Of a stretch of 34,952 nucleotides of DNA, positions 14,762-22,636 are shown one piece after another (within the stretch, counting starts at the first letter, position 1; each line of letters begins with the position of its first letter). Location: the NCBI GenBank assembly GCA_024682655.1, contig JAIKYZ010000136.1, forward strand, positions 1 through 34,952, written 5' to 3'. Under the pieces are notes generated by a model. The model saw only the letters and a list, made by a program, of their open reading frames with translations. It was not told where the DNA came from and did not search any database. The stretch is from Treponema sp. (GTDB lineage Bacteria; Spirochaetota; Spirochaetia; Treponematales; Treponemataceae). The position numbers were made by a program, and so were the translations under genes.

Positions 14762-14844
14762 CTGTAATATTTTAGTGATTTTTCAGTGCTTATGGAATAG
14801 GGATTTTTCCTGCCGGTCTTTTGGGCATAAGAAATGCTTTAAGA

Positions 14845-16329
14845 CTAGACTTTAAATCTGAGTACATTCCAGGATGCAGCCTTGAGCGGGATTTGATAAA
14901 GGTTTTTATCTCCCTTTATAATTTCGGCACTGCAAGGTTTTACCTTTTCGCTTTCCAGACTGTTTTTTGCGGTTAAATCATTTCCTGTTAATTCACTTCT
15001 ATAAAACATTGTGGATTTTTCAAAGGAAGAAAGATCTAGTTCCAGCTGACAGATTTCTTCTTTACTTGTATTTAGGGCAAATAAGGTAAGTTCTGATTTT
15101 TCTTCGTCTAAAACTGCTGAATAGATTGTGGCAGGAACCTGGCCGAATTTTTCTGTAATTTTTGTGTCTGTTTTGATTACCGGCCTAAGAACTTTTCCTC
15201 GTCCAAAAAGAGACATGTCTTTAAATGGATAATAAATTGACTGTCTGTAAGCGCCTTTTCCGGGTTCTGTAAAAATAGGAGCAATAACATTTACCAGCTG
15301 GGCAAGACAGGCAATTTTTACACGGTCGGCGTGATTTAAAAGGGTAATGGCAAGGCCTCCGAATACCAGGGCATCTAAAAGAGTGTAGTGTTCTTCGAGA
15401 ATTCTTGGGGCTGTCATCCATGGGTGAGGTTCCTTTTTCCGCTGATACCATACATTCCATTCGTCAAAGGAAAGGTAGATTGTTTTTTTACTTCTTTTTA
15501 AGGCTTTTACATAATCGCAGGTTGCACAGGCGGTTTTGATAAAGTTATCCATATCGTAAAAGGAAGCCAGAAAATCATCGTCATTACCGTAATTTTCGTA
15601 GTAGCGGTGGATTGAAATATAATCGGCTATATCATAGGTATGTTCTAAAACTATTCTGTCCCATTCTGGATAGGTTTGCATTTTTGTAGTTGAAGAGCCG
15701 CAGACGATTAATTTTATATCTTCATCTGTCATTTTCATGATTTTTGCGGTTTCTAAAGCTTTGCGGCCGTATTCCTGGGCTGTAAGGTGGCCTATTTGCC
15801 AGGGGCCGTCCATTTCGTTTCCTATACACCAGGTTTTTATTTTCAGAGGGTCTTTATGTCCGTTTGCCTTTCGTAAATCGCTCCAGTAAGTTCCGCCCTG
15901 GAAGTTACAGTATTCAATTATGTCGCCGGCATCCTGAGGACTTCCCGTTCCCATATTAACTGCACCCATAATTTCTGTTCCTGCTTTTTGACTCCAGTTG
16001 TAAAATTCATCAAGGCCGATTTTGTTTGGTTCTATGGAGTGCCAGGCCCGGTCCAGTCTAACAGGTCTTTTATCAAGAGGGCCAATTCCGTCTTTCCAGT
16101 TGTAACCCGAAAGAAAATTTCCACCAGGATAACGTACCAGAGAAACTTTTAGGTCTTTTACCATTTCTATAACGTCTTTTCTAAAACCTTCCTGGTCGGC
16201 ATCTGGATGTCCGGGTTCGTAAATTCCTGTGTAAATAGCCCGTCCAAGATGCTCAATAAATGAAGAAAAAAGATTATTATCAACTTTTCCAAGTTCAAAT
16301 TCTTTTACAAGAGTAACCTTTGCTTTCAT
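14845..16329 (-). CDS. GH51 alpha-L-arabinofuranosidase, cytosolic
   Basis: This 494-aa protein is a complete GH51 arabinofuranosidase of the AbfA type, which releases arabinose from arabinan or arabinoxylan oligosaccharides. The (beta/alpha)8 domain carries VRYPGGNFLSGYNWKDGIGP, the acid/base E172 in CIGNEMDGPW and the nucleophile E290 in SFDEWNVWY. A C-terminal beta-sandwich (about 385-494) follows. There is no signal peptide and the length is normal for intracellular members. AGGAG precedes the ATG. It lies downstream of the ArsR-like regulator and has a TTGAT-N4-ATCAA site in its own upstream gap, which suggests regulation with the other arabinose genes. Confidence 0.95.
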   Translation of the reverse strand: MKAKVTLVKEFELGKVDNNLFSSFIEHLGRAIYTGIYEPGHPDADQEGFRKDVIEMVKDLKVSLVRYPGGNFLSGYNWKDGIGPLDKRPVRLDRAWHSIEPNKIGLDEFYNWSQKAGTEIMGAVNMGTGSPQDAGDIIEYCNFQGGTYWSDLRKANGHKDPLKIKTWCIGNEMDGPWQIGHLTAQEYGRKALETAKIMKMTDEDIKLIVCGSSTTKMQTYPEWDRIVLEHTYDIADYISIHRYYENYGNDDDFLASFYDMDNFIKTACATCDYVKALKRSKKTIYLSFDEWNVWYQRKKEPHPWMTAPRILEEHYTLLDALVFGGLAITLLNHADRVKIACLAQLVNVIAPIFTEPGKGAYRQSIYYPFKDMSLFGRGKVLRPVIKTDTKITEKFGQVPATIYSAVLDEEKSELTLFALNTSKEEICQLELDLSSFEKSTMFYRSELTGNDLTAKNSLESEKVKPCSAEIIKGDKNLYQIPLKAASWNVLRFKV

Positions 16330-16356
16330 TTTTTTTCTCCTTTTTTGGCAGAAAGT

Positions 16357-16385
16357 TATTTAGAGTTTTTCTTGATAAATATCAA
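16357..16385 (-). promoter_or_regulatory. Possible promoter and operator of the cytosolic GH51 gene
   Basis: TTGAT-N4-ATCAA at 16372-16385 matches exactly the half-sites and spacing of the site at 20073-20086. Reading leftward, TTGATA (16385-16380), 17 bases, then TAAATA (16362-16357) could be a promoter whose -35 box lies inside the operator. Confidence 0.45.
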
Positions 16386-16414
16386 TAATAGGCAGAGCTT
16401 GGAGTTTTTTGCTT

Positions 16415-17344
16415 TTAATCTGAAAAATATGAACGAAGGATAATTCCCTGATCATAGTTACCAAAGCCTTTTCCAAAGATGTTCATTCCACCCATGTGAA
16501 CTGCATCTTCTTTTACTCCAACTTTTACACGAATTGAGTGATGTTCCGGAATGTGAAGGTCTGCCAGAGTTACTTGGGAAATCTTTACTCCGTCAATAAA
16601 ACTTCCTTCGTTTGTAATGTAGAAATTTTTCAAAAGTCCGTATTGTGAGCCTTCCAGCTTCCACCATTCAGGAGTATATTTTCCTCTTTTATCACCAAAA
16701 TCTCCTGGGGAAGTCCAGGTTCCAATTTCTGTTCTGTTTACCCAGACTGTAATATCTGAAGGCCAGTTTGAATTAGTTCCCGGAGTTTCTGAAGAAAGTT
16801 CCATGCTTATTTCTAATTTCTGCAATTTTTTCTGGTCATACAGATTATTATTTGGGAATTTATACTCAAAATAACCGCTTCCACACCAGAGAAGTCCTGC
16901 TTTCATGCGGTCTGGATTAAGAAATGAGTCAGGTATATCCAAAAATCCAATAATTTTATCTGAGGAACAAAGACCACAGGGTTGGGTAACACTGCAGTCT
17001 GTAAAAATACCAATTGGCATTTCCACTTCGATAAAATTCTTTTCGTTGCTTTTTTCTTCCGGAAATTGGATAAGAAGTTCTTTAAAAGCGGGTTTACAAA
17101 GTTTTTGATTTCCTTTTTTTGCTTTTACAGATTCTGTTACCAAAAGACCGGCTTCTTCAAGAATTGAAATATGAGTTGCAACCGTTGATTGGGGTAATTT
17201 TAAAGTTTCTGAAATTTCATTAATATTGCAGGTTTTTTTTCTGAGCAAATCAAGCATCTGTATTCTTGGTTCTGATGCCAAGGCTTTTATTTTATTTAAA
17301 TCTTCAAGTGGATTAATAACTAATGTTGTTTCAACTTCTTCCAT
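16415..17344 (-). CDS. ArsR-type HTH regulator fused to a beta-rich sensor-like domain
   Basis: This 309-aa protein has an ArsR-like winged helix in its N-terminal third: ALASEPRIQMLDLLRKKTCN, then NEISETLKLPQSTVATHISI with the recognition helix at about 50-62. The rest (about 105-309) is not a known metal-sensing ArsR ending. It is Trp/Gly-rich and beta-like, with WPSDITVWVNRTEIGTW and FGDKRGKYTPEWW, and carries a Cys cluster C117-x5-C123-x2-C126. Similar long ArsR-type proteins occur in Paenibacillus-like genomes; their ligands are, as far as I know, not established. Lying between two GH51 genes, it is probably the arabinose or arabinan-responsive regulator. The start has GAGGTAA, and its promoter carries TTGATT/AATCAA half-sites, suggesting autoregulation. 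Confidence 0.8.
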   Translation of the reverse strand: MEEVETTLVINPLEDLNKIKALASEPRIQMLDLLRKKTCNINEISETLKLPQSTVATHISILEEAGLLVTESVKAKKGNQKLCKPAFKELLIQFPEEKSNEKNFIEVEMPIGIFTDCSVTQPCGLCSSDKIIGFLDIPDSFLNPDRMKAGLLWCGSGYFEYKFPNNNLYDQKKLQKLEISMELSSETPGTNSNWPSDITVWVNRTEIGTWTSPGDFGDKRGKYTPEWWKLEGSQYGLLKNFYITNEGSFIDGVKISQVTLADLHIPEHHSIRVKVGVKEDAVHMGGMNIFGKGFGNYDQGIILRSYFSD

Positions 17345-17375
17345 AATTAAATTACCTCAAACTTCTATAGAATTT

Positions 17376-17404
17376 ATGATATCGTTTCTATTTGATTCTG
17401 TCTA
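17376..17404 (-). promoter_or_regulatory. Predicted promoter of the ArsR-type regulator
   Basis: Reading leftward, TAGACA (17404-17399), 17 bases, then TATCAT (17381-17376). TTGATT and AATCAA half-sites flank and overlap the -35 region (about 17391-17413). Confidence 0.5.
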
Positions 17405-17409
17405 TTAAA

Positions 17410-19953
17410 TCAATTTTTCTTGATTTTAATAACGGATACAGATGTTGCTTTTGTTGTAAAAGTGAAATTTTCTGAAATATCCGACAGAATTTCCTCTACA
17501 GGAGAGATTAATTTTGGATTATTATAAGAATTTTCGTCATCGGGTTTTCCACTTATTGTTATAACTTTTGCATTAGTATCAAGTTTTCCCGAACCTTTAA
17601 GATTTATATTTACCGGTAAAGCTTCCTGGCTAACGTTTACAAGTTTTATGATTACTTCTTTATCATTTTCTCCGGCATGGGCATAAAGAGAATCAAAATT
17701 TAACACATCTGTGTATTCGTGCATTAATTTGCCGTTTAGGTAACATTTGTAACTTTCTCCATTTACGTCAATTTTAATGTCATACCATTTTCCGTTATCT
17801 ATTGTGATTGCCTGGGTGTCTCCAATAACGGAACGGGCTGCGGCAGTACCTTTTTCTACACAGGACTTAGTATTAGACCAGCCGCCAAGATTCCACCAGT
17901 AGAAAGAACCATCTTTATGTCCAAACAGAATTAAGAATCCTTCGTTTCCGCCATTTTTCCTGGCCTTTAATTCCATTGTGTAATGCTGACTTCCTTCTCC
18001 TTTCATAATAAGTCTGCAGTTTTCTGAGGATGAAGAGCCGATAATACTTCCATCCTTGTAGTCCCAGGAGCCGGACAGGGAATCAAAATCCTGTAAATCC
18101 CAAACCTTGTCTGAATCATAACTGACTTTTCCAGAAATTTTATCGGTAAGCTTTAAGTTTTTGTATTCTACGGTAGTTGACCAGGAACCAAGCCCAACAC
18201 TTCCTCCAATATAGGCTTTTGCTTTATCAGATTTAGGCTGTTCCAGTTTGTAAGAAAGGCTTTGATCAGATTTATTCGTCATAAAGAGCTGCTGTACATA
18301 GTAATCTGGAGTTCCGTAAACCTGGGTATTTGTAAACCAAATCATATCTGGGGACCACTGATAGTTATTTTCCCGGGCAAATAGGGGGGCGTAAGAGGCA
18401 AGTTCAACAATATCTCCATTTCTTTCAAGGCTTGTCATGTAAGCTGCGGCTGTAATGGCGGCATAAAGGGTACTTGTTTTTTTTGTTCCGCCATTTTTAT
18501 TTTCTACCTGAGAAGCAAATTCTCCTACAAATACTTTTGGCTGGCCTTCTCCCCGTGGATAAAAATCCGAAGGATTGTAACGATCTGTGTTTGAAAGGAA
18601 CCAGGCAGGTGGACAGTAGTAGTGTTCATCTACAAGATTAACAATATTCTGGCTTTCTGGATTAGTTTCCCATTTACGCACTTGTTTCCAGCAATTGTAG
18701 AAGATGTCATCACTAGGAAAGGCTCCGGAAGACATAATCAATTTTATGTCCGGATATTTTTCTCTTACTCTGTCGGCAATGTATTTATAGCGTTCATAAT
18801 AATGTTCCCGGCCATTTTCGTTACCAATTCCAAGATAATTTAATTTAAATGGCTTTGGATGTCCCTGGTCTGCACGTTTTTTTCCCCAGGTAGAAGTTTC
18901 TGGTCCTGTGGCCCATTCAATTAAATCAAGGGCATCCTGGGCAAAAGAATCCATAAAATTCATAGGAATGTCTGCTTCGTTATTATTTTCGCCTGCAAAG
19001 GATATTCCGCAGTTGATGATAGGAATTGCTTCTGCTCCAAGGTCTTCGCAAAGACGGAAATATTCATAAAAACCAAGGCCCATAGACTGCTGATAATTCC
19101 AGAAATTGAGTTCTTCAATTCTTTCTTCTACGGGGCCAATTGTATTTTTCTACTGATAACGGTCTGAAAGTCGTGAACCTTCTACAAGACAGCCACCTGG
19201 AAAGCGAATAAAGGCGGGGTGTAAATCTTCGAGCATTTGAGCAAGGTCTTTTCTAAGGCCATTTTCCTGATTTTTATAAATATCTGCCCGGAAGAGAGAA
19301 ACAAAGTCTATATCAAGTTTTCCTCTTCTTTTACCTGAGTAAATTCCAATATATCCATTTTCTGTACTTTCAAGAGGTTTTACTGTAAAGGTAAATTTTT
19401 GCCATTCTTCTGTAATCTTTTTTACCTTTATTTTTACAAGTTTTGAACCTTTTTCTTTTGATCCTATTGCAAGTGTAACATTTTTTACTTTTTTGTCCGG
19501 GCTGCGCAGGTAAAGGGAGAGGGGATATTCTTTTCCTTCTTCTAAAGGAATGCCATTGTATCCATAATTTTCGATACCATCCCATTTTCTTTTTACTTCA
19601 AGTTGGGCATAGGTAGTGTTGTTTTTATTCAGGGGTTTTTCTTTTTTACCTTTTACCTTAGATTTACATTTTCTTCTCTTGAGATTTTCTGTTTTCCAAC
19701 ATTCAGTTGCTCCTCTGTGGGATTTTTTAAACTCAAAAGAGCGGTTTTGTATCATTTCTCCATATAAACCACCGTCGGCGGCATAATTAATGTCTTCATA
19801 AAATATTCCAAAAAGATTTTTGCTTACTGGAGTTTTTTCTTTTGTAAAATCGAGGGTAAGCTGGGCTTCTTTTTTAGGGTTTTGGGCGTATAAACTTGAA
19901 AGTGTAAGCATAAGTATCATTCCTCTTTTTAATAAAACTTTTATTTGTTTCAT
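17410..19953 (-). pseudogene. Exported GH51 alpha-L-arabinofuranosidase interrupted by an in-frame TAG
   Basis: The reading frame (848 codons) is a large GH51 enzyme of the Bacteroides-like layout. It has a signal peptide (about 1-23, SSLYAQ), an N-terminal beta-sandwich, the GH51 barrel with acid/base about E379 (LGIGNENG) and nucleophile about E478 (VFVGEFASQ), a LamG/DUF1080-like insert (about 610-760) and a C-terminal beta domain. Codon 268 is TAG (19152-19150) within RLSDRYQ-stop-KNTIGPVEER, where relatives have Trp, so a single TGG-to-TAG change explains it. There is no frameshift. Everything catalytic lies after the stop. Several nearby genes end in TAG, so recoding is unlikely. The next Met (19083) has no good start context. 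A sequencing error cannot be excluded. Confidence 0.85.
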
Positions 19954-20024
19954 TTAATCCCCCTTTATAACGATTAATTTCGTTATTGTATTAATTTTTA
20001 TTGATTTTAATGGGTTTATAAGCA

Positions 20025-20054
20025 ATTTTATGGCCAGAAAATCGACATTGTCAA
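20025..20054 (-). promoter_or_regulatory. Predicted promoter of the exported GH51 gene
   Basis: Reading leftward, a perfect TTGACA (20054-20049), 18 bases, then TAAAAT (20030-20025). It is divergent from the LamG lipoprotein promoter, and the TTGAT/ATCAA sites lie between the two. Confidence 0.58.
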
Positions 20055-20060
20055 GAAAAA

Positions 20061-20086
20061 TATCAAAAAATATTGATAAAAATCAA
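20061..20086. promoter_or_regulatory. Candidate operator between divergent arabinan promoters
   Basis: Two overlapping inverted repeats share a half-site: TATCAA-N6-TTGATA (20061-20078) and TTGAT-N4-ATCAA (20073-20086). They lie between the -35 boxes of the leftward GH51 and rightward LamG promoters. The second recurs with identical arms and spacing at 16372-16385. Confidence 0.55.
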
Positions 20087-20095
20087 ACAATTTAG

Positions 20096-20124
20096 TTGAC
20101 AACTGTATAATCTGGACTTATGAT
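20096..20124 (+). promoter_or_regulatory. Strong promoter of the LamG lipoprotein
   Basis: A perfect TTGACA (20096-20101), 17 bases, then TATGAT (20119-20124), about 20 bases before the gene's ribosome site. Confidence 0.72.
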
Positions 20125-20145
20125 TTTTTTCAAATGGAGGAAAAA

Positions 20146-21537
20146 ATGAAAAAAACTTTAGTTATTGTTGCAGCACTTTCTGCTGTAGCACTTTTTTCTA
20201 GTTGTTCAAAAGGGGGAAAGTCAAATCTTTCATCTGATTCTAGCGTAGTTGGCTATTTTACTTTTGACGAAGAAATTGTAGACGATGAGATTTCAGATCA
20301 TTCAAAGGCAAAAACAAATGCAACTCTTGATGCTCTGGATGGATTTCAAATGACAGAAGGAATTAGCGGTAAAGCTCTTCTTTTGGATGGTACTCAGTAT
20401 ATCACTCTGGAAGATCATATTCTTTCTGGCGATGGTCTTACAATGGCAGCCTGGGTTAAGGTAGGAGCCTGGAAAACCTGGCAGCGTGTATTTGATCTTG
20501 GCGGAGGAGATGGAACAAAAGACCTTTTCCTTGCTGTAGACGGTCGTATGGCTGGAACTTTCTGTGCTTATGAACAGTCTTCTGCTGTAACTTGTAATGG
20601 ACCTCTTACACCTATCAAAAAATGGACTCACCTTGCAATGACACTTGGTAATGGAAAACTTGCCCTTTATGTAAACGGAAGTCTTGCAGAAGAAAAAGAA
20701 ATTTCTGTTTCAGTTGCTGATCTTGCCGCTGGTGCTACAGGAATTTTTGTTGGCCGTTCTAACTGGGTAGCCGATCCACTTTTGGAAGGTGCAATTGATG
20801 AAATCGTAGTTGCAAAACGTGCTTTCTCTGCTGAAGAAATTTCAGAAATCTATTCTAAAAATGCTCAGGCAGGGGCTGCTGCTGTTGATGTATCAAATGC
20901 TCAGCCTTTTGTAATTGATTCAAATTCAAATGTAACTGCTTATTATTCTTTTGATGGTCAGGATGGAGCAAAAGATCTTGTTGCTGGAAATGATTCTGAA
21001 GTTAATTCAAGTGAATATACAGAAGGAAAATTTGGTAAAGCTCTTGTTTTGAATGGTTCTGAACAGTTTGTAAATCTTAATCAGTCTATTCTTGCAGGAA
21101 ATGGATTTACATTCTCTGCATGGATAAAGGTAAATTCAATGCCAGACTGGTCTCGTGTTTTTGATATGGGTGATGCTGGTGGAAATGACTGGTGGCTTGG
21201 TAAAGAAGGCGGTTCTGGAAAACTTCGTCTTGATGTAAATAATCCAAGTGGAAATGTTTCAGTAATTGGACCGGTAATTGAAGATGGAGTTTGGACTCAC
21301 GTTGCCGTAACTGTTGGTGATGAAGTTGCTTCAATGTTTGTAAATGGAAAACTCGTTATGAACAATGGTTCTAAGGCTATTCCTACAGATCTTTTGAATG
21401 GATTTAAGGGAGCTTACATTGGACGTTCTAACTGGCCAGATCCATATATCAACGCTGCATTCGATGATGTATTGTTTGCAAGCCGTGCCTATACAGAGGC
21501 AGAAATTGCTTCTTTGTATAAGGGAATTTCTAAATAA
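20146..21537 (+). CDS. Lipoprotein with two LamG (concanavalin-like) domains
   Basis: This protein (463 aa from the chosen start) has a lipoprotein signal ending FSSC (Cys 20), then two homologous LamG/laminin-G-like domains (about 33-240 and 255-463). Matching segments include LLLDGTQYITLEDHILSGDG and LVLNGSEQFVNLNQSILAGN, followed by AWVKV/AWIKV, RVFDLG/RVFDMG and FVGRSNW/YIGRSNW. No catalytic motif is visible. LamG domains commonly bind sugars, so a surface or periplasmic arabinan-binding role fits, but this is inferred. An ATG at 20134 overlaps the GGAGG ribosome site, so the ATG at 20146 is the true start. A strong promoter and its own terminator suggest high expression. Confidence 0.78.
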   Translation: MKKTLVIVAALSAVALFSSCSKGGKSNLSSDSSVVGYFTFDEEIVDDEISDHSKAKTNATLDALDGFQMTEGISGKALLLDGTQYITLEDHILSGDGLTMAAWVKVGAWKTWQRVFDLGGGDGTKDLFLAVDGRMAGTFCAYEQSSAVTCNGPLTPIKKWTHLAMTLGNGKLALYVNGSLAEEKEISVSVADLAAGATGIFVGRSNWVADPLLEGAIDEIVVAKRAFSAEEISEIYSKNAQAGAAAVDVSNAQPFVIDSNSNVTAYYSFDGQDGAKDLVAGNDSEVNSSEYTEGKFGKALVLNGSEQFVNLNQSILAGNGFTFSAWIKVNSMPDWSRVFDMGDAGGNDWWLGKEGGSGKLRLDVNNPSGNVSVIGPVIEDGVWTHVAVTVGDEVASMFVNGKLVMNNGSKAIPTDLLNGFKGAYIGRSNWPDPYINAAFDDVLFASRAYTEAEIASLYKGISK

Positions 21538-21548
21538 TCATAATATAA

Positions 21549-21583
21549 ACAACTGTACAATTGTTTATTACTTGTACAGTTGT
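21549..21583 (+). terminator. Hairpin after the LamG gene
   Basis: Perfect 12-bp arms (ACAACTGTACAA at 21549-21560, partner at 21572-21583) with an 11-nt loop, 11 bases past the stop codon. No T run follows, so it may mainly protect the mRNA end. Confidence 0.55.
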
Positions 21584-21598
21584 CAGCTTATTTACAGG

Positions 21599-21635
21599 CA
21601 GCTCTTTATCTTTAATTTAAGGAGCTGTTTTTTTT
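21599..21635 (+). terminator. Rho-independent terminator before the first GH43 gene
   Basis: The stem CAGCTC/GAGCTG (21599-21604 with 21622-21627) is followed by eight Ts. It lies between the LamG and GH43 genes and probably lets only part of the transcription through. Confidence 0.7.
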
Positions 21636-21656
21636 GATTCACAAAGGGGATTTACA

Positions 21657-22601
21657 ATGAATTTTACAGATATTACATACGAAGATGAAAGAAAACCGTT
21701 GATTGAACAGAGAGCAGATCCCTATGTTTATTATCACAAGGACGGATATTATTATTTTACGGCTTCCGTTCCTGAATATGATCGTATTGAATTACGCCGG
21801 GCCTGGTCTGTAAAGGGACTTGAAAAGGCTCAGGCTGTAACAATCTGGAAAAAACACGCCCAAGGTCCAATGTCCTGGCACATTTGGGCTCCGGAATTAC
21901 ATTATATAAAAGGTAAATGGTATATTTATTTTGCCGCTGGCAGAGCAGAAGATCCCTGGTGGATTCGTACTTATGTTCTGGAAAATGATTCTCCTGATCC
22001 TTTTTGTGGAGAATGGAAAGAATTGGGGCTTTTAGAAGCGGAATGGGATTCTTTTATGCTGGATACCACGGTTTTTGAAAATAAGGGAAAGTGGTATGCG
22101 GTATGGGCCCAGAAGCGTCAGGAAAAACTGGAAAATTCTGTACTCTATATTGCACAAATGGAATCACCTACAAAATTAAAGTTTCCTCAGACTCTTTTGA
22201 CAGTTCCGGAGTATGATTGGGAGTGCAGGGGATATAAAGTAAATGAAGGTCCCGCTGTCCTTAATAGAAATGGAAAGATTTTTTTAACTTATTCTGCAAG
22301 TGCCACAGATTCTACTTATTGTATGGGAATGCTCTTTGCTGATGAAAATGCTGATCTTACAAAGGCAGAATCCTGGAAAAAACTTGAAAGTCCTGTTTTA
22401 ATTTCAGATGGGAAAAAAGGAATTTTTGGCCCGGGTCATAATTCTTTTACTACTTCAAGAGATGGTAAGGAAGATTATTTGATTTATCACGCTCGTCCAT
22501 ATCCAGAGGTAGATTTAAACTTTGCTCTTTATGATCCTAACAGACATACCTGGGTAAAGCGAATAAAATATGATGACAGGGGATATCCACTCTTTCAGTA
22601 A
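21657..22601 (+). CDS. GH43 arabinofuranosidase or xylosidase, cytosolic
   Basis: This 314-aa protein is a single five-bladed GH43 domain. The three expected acidic residues are visible: the base D21 in QRADPYVYY, the pKa modulator D136 in FMLDTTVF and the acid E197 in NEGPAVL. IWAPELH (about 76-82) and GPGHNSF near the C-terminus are further family marks. There is no signal peptide, so it acts on imported oligosaccharides. The closest remembered type is alpha-L-arabinofuranosidase, and the arabinan neighbours support that, but beta-xylosidase cannot be excluded without a subfamily search. AAGGGG precedes the ATG. The GH43 lipoprotein gene follows after about 35 bases. Confidence 0.87.
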   Translation: MNFTDITYEDERKPLIEQRADPYVYYHKDGYYYFTASVPEYDRIELRRAWSVKGLEKAQAVTIWKKHAQGPMSWHIWAPELHYIKGKWYIYFAAGRAEDPWWIRTYVLENDSPDPFCGEWKELGLLEAEWDSFMLDTTVFENKGKWYAVWAQKRQEKLENSVLYIAQMESPTKLKFPQTLLTVPEYDWECRGYKVNEGPAVLNRNGKIFLTYSASATDSTYCMGMLFADENADLTKAESWKKLESPVLISDGKKGIFGPGHNSFTTSRDGKEDYLIYHARPYPEVDLNFALYDPNRHTWVKRIKYDDRGYPLFQ

Positions 22602-22636
22602 GGGGCAGGTTGTCCATTATTTTACAGGAGTTTTTA

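Noticed and set aside
14789..14844. Terminator of the cytosolic GH51 gene
   Set aside because: The CTTATG/CATAAG arms enclose a long unpaired region and no T run follows on the minus strand.
19084..19149. A frameshift or small insertion between two GH51 parts
   Set aside because: Both parts are in the same frame and the residues between them match the family; only one stop codon separates them.
19150..19152. TAG recoded as an amino acid (pyrrolysine-like) genome-wide
   Set aside because: TAG ends several intact genes here (histidine phosphatase, both permeases, second feoA) at natural protein lengths.
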